From positions 9,565,411-9,629,410 of the forward strand of contig CM038467.1 of assembly GCA_021464415.1 (NCBI GenBank): a stretch of DNA of 64,000 nucleotides, in the 5' to 3' direction. The notes under the pieces are model-generated. The model had not been told where the DNA came from, made no database searches, and saw nothing but the letters and a program-made list of their open reading frames with translations. This stretch comes from Lonicera japonica (Eukaryota; Streptophyta; Magnoliopsida; Dipsacales; Caprifoliaceae). The position numbers were made by a program, and so were the translations under genes. Of this stretch, positions 27,901 to 34,542 are shown piece after piece (position 1 is the first letter of the stretch; each line of letters opens with the position of its first letter).

Positions 27901-27951
27901 AGAAGTCGCCATTGGATTCTCCGGAAGAACCCTAGCCCTCGTATCATTCAT
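971..27951 (-). CDS. J-like/thioredoxin-like membrane protein (DNAJC16-like), 20 exons, 701 aa
   Basis: Exons in coding order: 27777-27951, 27600-27669, 25734-25776, 25192-25266, 25004-25088, 24802-24884, 18868-18925, 18137-18247, 17383-17440, 17056-17152, 15398-15433, 14063-14199, 13333-13403, 13172-13225, 12127-12269, 10753-10881, 2632-2862, 2305-2364, 1361-1621, 971-1099. All junctions keep phase and the total is 2,106 nt. An upstream GTG frame exists, but the first in-frame ATG is at 27951. The protein has a membrane segment at about residues 28-49. A J-like domain follows at about 56-121 ([15 protein letters not shown] to KRDYDIFG) without an HPD tripeptide. A thioredoxin-like region (about 150-285) has one Cys (SNRC, about residue 186) instead of CxxC, and a second thioredoxin-like stretch (about 298-375) contains [10 protein letters not shown] second membrane helix lies near 623-640, and the tail ends SDSDSE. 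The architecture recalls animal DNAJC16/ERdj8, so an ER membrane location is inferred. The missing HPD makes classical Hsp70 stimulation doubtful. Confidence 0.88.
3189..4194. repeat. Left copy of a 1-kb duplicated intron segment
   Basis: Near-identical to 9578-10614, both beginning GTGAATGGCGACTTCC and ending GCCAATAGTGGTCCCAA. The left copy lacks about 42 bp that the right copy has at about 9818-9859, plus scattered substitutions. Its left side joins normal intron sequence, and its right side runs directly into the middle of a copia gag reading frame. The right copy continues into normal intron and exon 16. Together they flank the retrotransposon mosaic at 4190-9577. Confidence 0.92.
4190..5118 (+). 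pseudogene. Copia-type gag fragment with zinc knuckle, 5'-truncated
   Basis: Frames at 4198-4707 and 4729-5118 encode a plant Ty1/copia gag (UBN2-type). Visible motifs are [31 protein letters not shown], a region ending in [17 protein letters not shown], and a CCHC knuckle, [15 protein letters not shown], at about 4890-4935. A stop separates the two frames. The gag begins abruptly at the duplication junction without its N-terminal third, PBS or 5' LTR, and no protease, integrase or reverse transcriptase follows. It is a dead fragment, probably SIRE-like by the style of its LTR and gag. Confidence 0.85.
5119..5912 (+). mobile_element. Non-coding internal copia sequence with LTR-proximal repeat
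   Basis: This continues the plus-strand copia fragment without pol genes. The part at about 5743-5912 (from AGTGATAATGGTACACACTC) is nearly identical to 8082-8248, which lies upstream of the polypurine tract and 3' LTR. The left element therefore carries its own copy of the pre-LTR region but breaks at about 5912, where a minus-strand gag begins. Confidence 0.7.
5904..6444 (-). pseudogene. Inverted copia gag 5' part with primer-binding site
   Basis: On the minus strand, the frame at 5904-6254 encodes [16 protein letters not shown] and [16 protein letters not shown], a divergent paralogue of the plus-strand gag at 4190. It includes the N-terminal part missing there ([18 protein letters not shown] in an overlapping frame, so a frameshift is present). 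Upstream on the minus strand, at about 6430-6441, lies TGGTATCAGAGG, a typical initiator-Met tRNA primer site, placed a few bases after the LTR end. It is truncated after about 140 codons by the junction at about 5905. Confidence 0.82.
6445..7900 (-). mobile_element. Copia 5' LTR, minus orientation, outer end unclear
   Basis: Read on the minus strand, the LTR ends ...GTTTTCTGACCA at 6445, next to the primer-binding site. Its interior matches the opposite-strand LTR at 8308-9577, including the motif GTCTTCAAATGCTTTG and the PCCAACGG-type region near 7140. The expected start TGTTGACC is not found near 7900-8078, so the outer edge is lost or replaced. Many short frames here have no coding meaning. 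Confidence 0.65.
7969..8080 (+). pseudogene. Possible Ty3/gypsy gag fragment
   Basis: A plus-strand frame of about 35 codons reads [20 protein letters not shown] and then continues to a stop after QANSFKE. It resembles the conserved segment near the end of many plant Ty3/gypsy gag proteins (PITRARAK..KEALN). It is inserted between the inverted copia LTR and a second copy of the copia pre-LTR region, which suggests filler DNA from another element. The match is from memory of family style and is short. Confidence 0.4.
8082..8307 (+). mobile_element. Copia pre-LTR region and polypurine tract
   Basis: The first 165 bp repeat the segment at 5743-5912. The following sequence ends in AAAAAGGGAGAGAT, directly before the LTR start TGTTGACC at 8308. 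This is the expected place for the plus-strand priming polypurine tract. Confidence 0.75.
8308..9577 (+). mobile_element. Copia 3' LTR, 1,270 bp
   Basis: The LTR begins TGTTGACCTAGAAGG and ends CCAACCAACA, the canonical TG...CA ends. It is preceded by a polypurine tract and followed directly by the duplicated intron segment. The five bases after it (ACGTG) differ by one base from ACATG at 3186-3190, the boundary of the left duplicate. This supports a former target-site duplication at that point. Confidence 0.85.
9578..10614. repeat. Right copy of the 1-kb duplicated intron segment
   Basis: Partner of 3189-4194, retaining about 42 bp missing there. It follows the LTR end directly and continues without a break into intron sequence and exon 16 (10753-10881), so this copy is in the ancestral context on its right side. 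A plus-strand open frame from 10508 ([15 protein letters not shown]...) is open in both copies, but no family was recognised. Confidence 0.92.
11175..11193. repeat. Poly(C) tract of 19, intron 15
   Basis: An uninterrupted run of 19 C on the plus strand, followed by a second C-rich stretch at about 11425-11448. Both lie in intron 15 of the J-protein gene, so the transcript carries poly(G) there. Length is prone to sequencing error. Confidence 0.8.
13331..13332 (-). other. GC splice donor of intron 13 in the J-protein gene
   Basis: The exon ending at 13333 is followed on the minus strand by GCATGT, not GT. Using this GC donor with the acceptor just after 13225 restores the frame as HHG-LVNNTW. 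The nearest alternative GT (GTTCCT) would shift the phase. GC-AG introns are a known minor spliceosomal class. Confidence 0.7.
14686..14790. repeat. Short tandem repeat, about 20-bp unit
   Basis: Imperfect tandem copies of ACACAAAAGTCTAACATCCT lie in intron 11 of the J-protein gene. About five units are visible, with the later ones interrupted. Confidence 0.7.
19183..19345 (-). repeat. 3' LTR of the intron-6 copia element
   Basis: 163 bp, from TGTGAGAATATGGG to ATCTCAACA on the plus strand. It shares the block CCTTCTAATAAGGATTTCCT and the flanking sequence with the 5' LTR at 23855-23997, and is about 20 bp longer near its outer end. Confidence 0.9.
19643..21238 (-). pseudogene. Copia pol remnant: integrase end, reverse transcriptase, RNase H
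   Basis: The frame at 21047-21238 reads [20 protein letters not shown], the conserved end of the copia integrase region. The frame at 20027-20707 holds the reverse transcriptase ([42 protein letters not shown]). Its catalytic box reads FYACDIVV where copia enzymes have YVDD, so one key Asp context is altered. The frame at 19643-19894 is the RNase H start ([10 protein letters not shown], expected GYSDADWAG). A frameshift near 20500 removes the middle of the polymerase. Confidence 0.85.
22272..22550. mobile_element. Tourist-like MITE, 279 bp, nested in the copia element
   Basis: The ends are GGGTCCATTCGGTAACG and, inverted at the right, GGGTCTGTTCAGTAGCG. They are flanked by TAA on both sides (22269-22271 and 22551-22553), the target duplication expected of PIF/Harbinger elements. 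It lies between the copia gag and integrase remnants, has no coding capacity, and contains CGGAAAATG/CATTTTCTG-type inverted motifs. Confidence 0.82.
22920..23500 (-). pseudogene. Copia gag remnant
   Basis: The minus-strand frame 23264-23500 begins [19 protein letters not shown], a conserved gag N-terminal block of one plant copia lineage. The frame 22920-23156 continues with [21 protein letters not shown]. The two pieces are out of frame and the zinc knuckle is not evident. Confidence 0.8.
23855..23997 (-). repeat. 5' LTR of the intron-6 copia element
   Basis: 143 bp, from TGTGAGAAGAGTACATC to ATCTCAACA on the plus strand, followed by GATAT. It differs from the 3' LTR by a short internal deletion and several substitutions, so the insertion is not recent. 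Confidence 0.9.
25777..27599. other. Intron 2 of the J-protein gene
   Basis: 1.8 kb without recognised exons. A stretch at about 26390-27300 repeats the phrase GAGTTTGGTACC and has weak inverted similarity between its ends (around TACCCTTGTCTC and its partner near 27220). It could be a decayed foldback or Mutator-type element, but no target duplication was found. Confidence 0.4.
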
Positions 27952-28044
27952 ACTCACAAGCGCTGAGCGTGTGGTAGTAGTAGTGCGATTCTCCTGAGGA
28001 CTCGTTTGTTCGGGATTGGGGCGGTTAAGAAAGGAAAGTTTTTA

Positions 28045-29100
28045 GAGTAAATACCGTCTATGGTCACTGCACTATTGGTAAATTTTATCAGTAGTTATTA
28101 AATTTTATTTTGTTTTACTTGAACTATTAAATTTTTAAAATGTACTACCATTGGTCACTCTGTTAAATTTCACCGTTAATTTTTGACGGAATCAATATCA
28201 CGTGATTTTCATGTGCATGAAAGGGGCATTTAAGTCTTTTTCTATTTTCTTTTTCTTTTTTCCTTTTCTTTTATTTTATTTTATTTTCTTTTCTTTCTTC
28301 TTCTTCTTCGATTCTTCTTCTTCTTCGATTCTTCCTTCTTCCTTCTTCTTCGATTTTCTTCTTCATTCCTCTTCGATTTTCTTCTTCTACTTCTTCGATT
28401 TTCTTAATTTCCCTTTCTCCTCCTTCTTCTTCCCCTTTCTTCTCCTCCGAATTTCTTCTCCTCCGAATTTCTTCTCCTTCTTTTCTTTTCTTTTCTTTCT
28501 TCTTCTTCGATTCTTCCTTCTTCCTTCTTCTTCGCTTTTCTTCTTCTTCGATTTTCTTCTTCCTTCCTCTTCGATTTTCTTCTTCTTTTTCTTTGATTTT
28601 CTTAATTTCCCTTTCTCCTCCTCCGAATTTATTCTTCTTATTTTCTTTTCTTTCTTCTTCTTTGATTCTTCTTCTTCCTTCTTCTCCGATTTTCTTCTTC
28701 CTTCCTCTTCGATTTTCTTCCTCTTTCTTCTTCCTCTGAATTTCTTCCCCTCCAAAACTTCTCCGAATTTTGCCTTCCTCTAAAATTGTGTGTGTGTATG
28801 TAAAGTCAAGATGCCCTGGACTTCAATGGAAAAAGATTGAGAAGAAAAAGGAGAAAGGGGAAGAAGAAGAAGAAGAAAGAAAAAAAAAAGAAAAAGAAAA
28901 TAGAAAAAGACTTAAATGCCCCTTCCATGCACATGAAAATCACGTGATATTGATTCCGTCAAAAACTAACGGTGAGATTTAACGGAGTGGCCAATGGTAG
29001 TACGTTTTAAAAGTTTAATGGTCCAAGTGTAACAAAATAAAGTTCAGTGGCTACTGGTAGAATTTGCCAATAGTTCAGTGGCCATTGATGATATTTACTC
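28045..29100. mobile_element. Mutator-like non-autonomous element, 1,056 bp
   Basis: The terminal inverted repeats are about 200 bp (left GAGTAAATACCGTCTATGG; right inverted GAGTAAATATCATCAATGG) and reach the shared block CACGTGATTTTCATGTGCAT. A perfect 9-bp target duplication AAGTTTTTA lies at 28036-28044 and 29101-29109. Long inverted repeats with 9-bp duplications are typical of MULEs. The interior is not a transposase: about 28240-28780 is almost pure pyrimidine (TTC-rich), and 28830-28915 is a matching purine tract. The apparent 193-codon frame is translated low-complexity sequence. The target duplication starts 85 bp upstream of the J-protein ATG. Confidence 0.92.
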
Positions 29101-30041
29101 AAGTTTTTATATGAAAAATATCTTTTTTTCCGAAAAAAGGTAGAGGGTAGAATTATTCTCTTTAAATTTATAAATTAATTTTTCTTTTAAATAATAATAT
29201 CTTTATTTAAATATCTTTTATGTTTTATTAAATATAAAAAAAGAAAAATTGATAAAAAATTTAGTTTTTCACTTTCATAAAAAAATATATATTAATTTTT
29301 CTTCTTGAACCAAACGAGGCCTAAAAATAAATCGGCATGCTCGAATTTGTTCATTGTTTTAACGCGTTTCTCAACTCTAACTCTATATTCTTGTGTTGTT
29401 CATTGGCTAGAACTCTAACTCTATATTCCCGCGTCCATTAGCTAGAACTACGGGTGGTGCTACTTTCCCTTTTTTTCTCTCTCTAGTTTTTTCTTAAAAA
29501 AATAAATAAAGGAAAAATTTGTTAATAATTTAATAATATTACATCATTTGTTTATCACCCGCGAATGTATTTGTTTTTACCTCTAAATATTTAATAAAAA
29601 AGTTTTAAGTATTCAAAAGTGTTATAAGGTGTTTGGTTTTTAAAATTATTAAGAGGTTGCCATTTATTTTTTTTAATGATTAAACATTCAGCATTCAGAG
29701 ATATCAGTCCCGCTAAATGCTTAATGCTAAATTTAAATCATTGTTTTATACAAATACTTAATATTCAAAGATTCATTTAGAATAAAAAAACAAACCCCCA
29801 TTTTTATAACTTGAATTCAACTCTCAGTATTTAGTAATTAGCATTTAGCAATCAAATATTAAAAAAAAAAAAAACGCACCCTTAATTTCAACAATTTTTT
29901 TAAAAGAGCAGCAAGTTAAAAGTGCTTATTTGATAATTATATTTAAAGAAAAGATACTTTATATTTTCATTATAAAATAAGGATATTTTTTAAATTAAAA
30001 TATCATTCGTCATGACTTCACCGCAACTTTGACATAAGTAT

Positions 30042-30547
30042 TGCAAATCTATTTTTGCGCTAAATCCGCAAATAACTAATAATACATATTTTAGTGTAAA
30101 TCAATTTTTACACTTAATCCACAAGTAACGAATAATACATATTTTAATGCAAATTTTTTTTGCATTAAATTCTAAATCAAGCCATGACATATTTTTAGTA
30201 TAAATCTGTTTTTGCAGTAAATCCCCATAATCAACTAAATACACATATTTGAATGCAAATCCATTTTTGCACTACATTTGCAAGTAACAAATAATATGTA
30301 TTTTCGTACAAATATATTTTTTCACTAAATTATCAAGCAACTCATGATACATTTTTTATACAAAACCGTTTTTTCACTACATTCGCAAACAATTAATGTT
30401 ATAATTTTTAGTGCAAATATGTTTTTGCAACAAATTCGTAGACAGATAAAAATACAAATTTTGGTACAAATTCATCTTTCCACTAAACCTGCGAGCAATT
30501 AAGCGATTAAAGATGTAAATATGAGTACAATTTTATTTTTGCACTGT
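30042..30547. repeat. Degenerate minisatellite, about 53-bp unit, nine or more copies
   Basis: The unit is roughly TGCAAATCTATTTTTGCACT followed by AAATCCGCAAGTAACTAATA and ATACATATTTTAG. Units start near 30042, 30095, 30148, 30199, 30254, 30307 and onwards, with 51-55 bp spacing and many substitutions. Within each unit TGCAAAT and TTTTTGCA form a short inverted motif. No coding frame crosses it. Confidence 0.8.
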
Positions 30548-31113
30548 ACAAAAGTTCTCGTTGGAGCTCTCATGTCCTTATTAGAGGTACGACAATGGTT
30601 ATTAGAACTCCGGTAAATGATGGTGGCGGATGTAATTAGTGAGACTTAATAACCACCAATGATAATAAAGAAATAAAATATTGTAATAAAGATATAACTA
30701 ACCATTAAAAAAATGAATGTATCCTTTTATTGAGCACATATTTTAAAAAAATTATAATTAAATCAAATTATGAATTAAAAGGATAAAAATGCCCCTAATT
30801 GCTTAAAACTTAATAGAAAATTTGGACGGAAGAGTTAAAGTTAAATTCACTAATAGTTTAAGGGCTAGAGTATAGTGTTCTTTTAATTTAAGAAATAAAA
30901 TAATACTAGACCAATAATTTAAAGGCCATCAAAAAAGTTTGCTCATATTCTCATTAAAAAGTTTAACTTTAAATATTATTATTACACCCTTTTTTAGTAT
31001 TTGCACCAGGTACCATACTTGAACCTCAAGGCATGGTGGACTATTTGAAAGAACATATTCAGTGTCAATTCGATTTAATTTAGGGAAAAACAAAAAAACG
31101 TATAAACGATATT

Positions 31114-31123
<10 letters not shown>

Positions 31124-31143
<20 letters not shown>
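31124..31143. repeat. Poly(G) tract of 20
   Basis: Twenty consecutive G preceded by a run of T. It is one of several long C or G homopolymers in the window (also 11175-11193 and 58925-58946). Confidence 0.8.
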
Positions 31144-31144
<1 letters not shown>

Positions 31145-31520
31145 GTTACAATAAAAGGAAAAAGACTTAGGATGGATTAACTCCAACCATAAAAAAACAT
31201 GCCCGGAAAACAATGTTCTTACAATTATTGGATGTCCGCTACTAATTGCGTCATCAGAGGGGCACTGGGAGTATATGAATAATAACTTGAGTGAGCGCAA
31301 CACATAGTTCAATTGTTCCTATCAGAATATCATCTTGAAAGCACACAAATTCATGTCAGAATTTCATCCCATCATGTCAATATTTCATCCGATATGTTAT
31401 ATTCTAAAACTAGTTTACACACAAACATAATGCACATGCAAAGTTATTTGACATAAAAGAGAACCCCATTTAAATTGAAAATTCAAATACACGACAAATT
31501 TTTAGAGAAGTTCAGATTTA

Positions 31521-32591
31521 GAGTAAGTATTATAAATGGCCACTCAACTATTGTAAAAGTTTTTAAATGGTCACTGAACTTTACTTAGTTTTATCTGACC
31601 CACCCAACTATTTAAATGGTTCCACATTGCCCATTTCGTCAAGATTGACCGTTAGTCAATGCCAGAACTAGAGTTACTTTGGTCAAAATTCCAAAAAATT
31701 ACTATTCATCGTCTCCCTCCATCCCCTACGGCCAACTCCATGCCAGAGCCCCACCGCTGGCGACGCCATTAATCATTAACTAGTCTCCTTCTCCTTCTTC
31801 AACCTCAATGATGTATCCTCCAATTCCAACAGCGCATGCGGTGGGGGAATAGTGCAATATGGAGAGATTGGCGAGTTTGTTGGCTCTGAGTTGAAGAGAA
31901 AAGGGAGCAGATGAATTGTGGATCGTTTTGGGGGTTGGTTTTAAGAGAAGATATGGAGGTGAAGCATGAGTCGGGGTGCTGAGTAACGGAACATACGGAT
32001 CGTATTGACTCGGAAGGTGAATCGGGGGGTTCGGTGGTGGACTCGTGGATTAAGGCTCCAATTAGTGAACCGATGATTATTGACAGGAGGAGGATGAGGG
32101 AGATGGTGATCGTGAATCGAGAGTTTTGAGTTTGGATGGGCTTGTTGGTGTGTTCTTCTTCTTCTATTGGGGTTTACTTTGCCATAGCCATGGATGATGT
32201 TGAGAGACTCCATCTTTCAGGTTGGTTTGGTAGATATTTGTTGTGGAATAGAACTAGGAAAGCAAACACTGAACGTGACAATTTTTTAATGTTGTATTTA
32301 AAAAATTAATGAGGTTGAAAAGGGAGAAGGAAACTAGTGACGTCGCCGGCAGTGGGACTCCAGCGTGGAGCTGGCCATATAAGGTGGAGGGAGACGATGA
32401 ATGGTAATTTTTTGGAGTTTTGACCAAAATAACCCTGGTTCTGGCATTGACTAACAATCAATTTTAATGGAGTGGACAATGCGAAACTATTTAAATATTT
32501 AGGTAGGTCAGATAAAACTAAGTAAAGTTTAGTGACCATTTTAAAACTTTTACAATAGGTAATTGAGTGGCTATTTATGGTATTTATTCTC
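31521..32591. mobile_element. Long-inverted-repeat (MULE-like) element, about 1.07 kb
   Basis: The left end GAGTAAGTATTATAAATGGCC pairs with the inverted right end GAGAATAAATACCATAAATAG. The inverted similarity runs about 290 bp inwards, including CATTCATCGTCTCCCTCCA and TTCTGGCATTGACTAAC. The ends resemble those of the MULE at 28045-29100. No matching 9-bp target duplication was found, so class is inferred. The short interior (about 31830-32260) is GC-richer than the surroundings and may contain captured host sequence, but no domain was recognised. Confidence 0.72.
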
Positions 32592-33242
32592 AATTTGATG
32601 TTGAGTTTTGATGAACCAAGAATGTTCATGTGTTCACGATATGAAATGAATACATTGTAGGTAAACAACATGTGAGTTTCTTAAAAACAAAATTAAGAGA
32701 CAAAGTTCAAAATGAAACTCACTAACGAAGTGAATTGAACGTTTAAACTGACTGTCAGAAAACAAGTTTGTTCTCTATGGAGGAAAATCAAATCTATCTA
32801 GTGCTATTGAAAAAAAATTAAAACAAATAGTTGTATCATAAAAGCCACAGTATCCACGTGATACGATTGTGTCACATTCGATACAAAAACCATATGTAAT
32901 TTACAAGTAAGAGAACAAAAGGAAGATGACTCGACCAACAATTAGATCTCTTATGTCACAATGCTGAAGAATAGCAACTAGACAAATAGATACCACCACA
33001 AGAACCAAGTTAACAAGATAAAACAAAAACGGACGAAACATCAAACACAAATCTTATGTCTTACACAAACTTTTTCACTATCTCCAATAACCCCTTTTGG
33101 AATTTCACAAAATCTTCACACAAACACACACACACAACTACTCACACATTAATAGTAACTGAGCCACTTCTTTTCTTCAACTTCTCTTCAACTTTCTTCT
33201 TCCACTATTGCTTAAAAACTATCACTTACATCATAAATTTTT
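32592..33242. other. Spacer and 3' flank of the NAC gene
   Basis: No gene or transposon end was recognised. The right part probably contains the 3' untranslated region of the NAC transcript, whose stop codon is at 33243-33245. Confidence 0.5.
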
Positions 33243-34542
33243 TCAATAATTCCAAAGGGAATCAAGATCTATCGGTCCAACAGAAGCCGATGGTGCTTCT
33301 GGATCATCAAATGAACTCCTTCCCACTTCAAGATTTGACACAACAGAAGAGTTTTCGGTGTTCATATCGGTGCTTAAACATGTTTCTTGCGAGATACTAG
33401 CCATCTCCTCTGTTTTGAGGGCGTGTCTCATCATGTTTTCACCATTGTTTTCAATTAATCCCCTCAAAATTGCATGGTCTGGAAATTGATTTGTACCTGG
33501 GTACTGCAAATTCTCTTGAATAGGACTTGATTGGCCTCTGAAAAACATGTTTGAAAGAGGATTTCTTGGGAAAATATCTGAGGAATTCGAAGAGAAAGGG
33601 TAAATGGGGTTGTTGAGATAATAAAACATGTCTTTGTTGGTTTTTTGAGTATCAATTGGATTGGAGAAGCAGGTCACGTGAGAGTCTGATACGGTCTGTT
33701 TAGTCCTAAAACTCGAAGAGTCCGTTAATGGGGGAAGAAATGAAGGAATCATATCATTTCCAAAGGAATTCGATCCTGGTAAACCCGAAATATAAACTTT
33801 CTTTCCTCCAGAACTTTTCTGAAATACCCTACAAATCACCCACTCATTCTGCAGAACAATAATTGACCAAAAAAAAAAATTAAAAAAAAAATATATACCA
33901 TCAACATCACCTATGATATTCAAGTTTTCTTGAAAAACAAAGTGAAACAGGGGAACAAAATAGAGTAATATACCTCTGCTGTTTTGGGTAGGTTATGGAC
34001 AGAGAATTTACCCTCCAATCTGTATTCATGACTGACCCAATTGCTTTTCTCCCCTTTCGGAGCTCTCCCCTTGTAGAAAACCAGCGTTTTTTTCATCCCA
34101 ACCAGAAATTTTCCTCGGAAAATTTCCTTATCCTTTCCAGTGGCTTTCCAGTATCCAGCAGCAGTAGCTCTGTTTGTCCTTGTCCCAGTTGGGTATTTTC
34201 TATCTTTCACACAGAAAAAATACCACTCCTTTTCCCCCATCTTCGCTTTCCCTTCATCCCATAAAAAAGATAAACAAATCAGATTATCCACTTCAAAGAA
34301 AAACAGAGAGGAATTTAACTAAGGAAAAAATAAAACATGGGTTGGAAAATCTTACATGGCAAATCCCAAGGCTCAACCTTGTTCATATCCACCTCTCCAA
34401 TAGCTCTTGCAGAGAAATTGTTATCAAGATACTTCTTAGATAAATAGTGAGTAATCAGCTCTTCATCAGATGGATGGAATCGAAATCCCGGCGGTAATTC
34501 CATCCGATCATCTTCCTTCTCAATTCCAGAGAAATTCTCCAT
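33243..34542 (-). CDS. NAC-domain transcription factor (NAM/CUC-like, NAC100 type), 356 aa
   Basis: Exons: 34356-34542, 33974-34251, 33243-33848, in phase and totalling 1,071 nt. The start is the ATG at 34540-34542; the codon before it is GTG. The NAC domain fills residues 14 to about 165: [35 protein letters not shown] (formed across intron 1), [40 protein letters not shown], and [11 protein letters not shown]. This is the DNA-binding and dimerisation unit of plant NAC proteins. The intron positions are the usual ones for the family. The C-terminal activation region is Ser/Asn-rich and ends LDSLWNY. It carries a miR164 site, which together with the N-terminus places it with the NAC079/NAC100/ORE1 group. 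Exact orthology was not tested. Confidence 0.93.
33662..33682 (-). promoter_or_regulatory. miR164 target site in the NAC mRNA
   Basis: The mRNA sequence CTCACGTGACCTGCTTCTCC(A) encodes SHVTCFSN. Against the expected miR164 target it differs at the two 5'-most positions and at one internal base, with the miRNA seed side fully paired. The position, in the last exon downstream of the NAC domain, is that of known miR164 sites in CUC and NAC1-type genes. Confidence 0.8.

Larger units (their letters stand above)
29110..31520. other. AT-rich intergenic stretch
   Basis: No gene was recognised. It contains a small duplication around 29370-29450 (the phrase GAACTCTAACTCTATATTC or close variants occurs twice), the 53-bp tandem array at 30042-30547, and a T/G homopolymer at 31112-31143. 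It separates the two long-inverted-repeat elements. Confidence 0.5.

Noticed and set aside
27952..27957. Two extra N-terminal codons for the J-protein
   Set aside because: The upstream codon is GTG, not ATG; plant nuclear genes normally start at ATG, so 27951 was taken.
28202..28783. 193-codon frame rich in Phe, Ser and Leu
   Set aside because: It is the translation of a TTC-rich simple tract inside the MULE; no domain and no natural composition.
30042..30547. CRISPR-like array
   Set aside because: The units are contiguous and decayed with no unique spacers, and the DNA is plant nuclear; it is a minisatellite.
31941..32213. 90-codon minus-strand frame with HPPPVNNH
   Set aside because: It lies inside the inverted-repeat element, has no recognised family, and is short enough to be chance in a GC-richer stretch.
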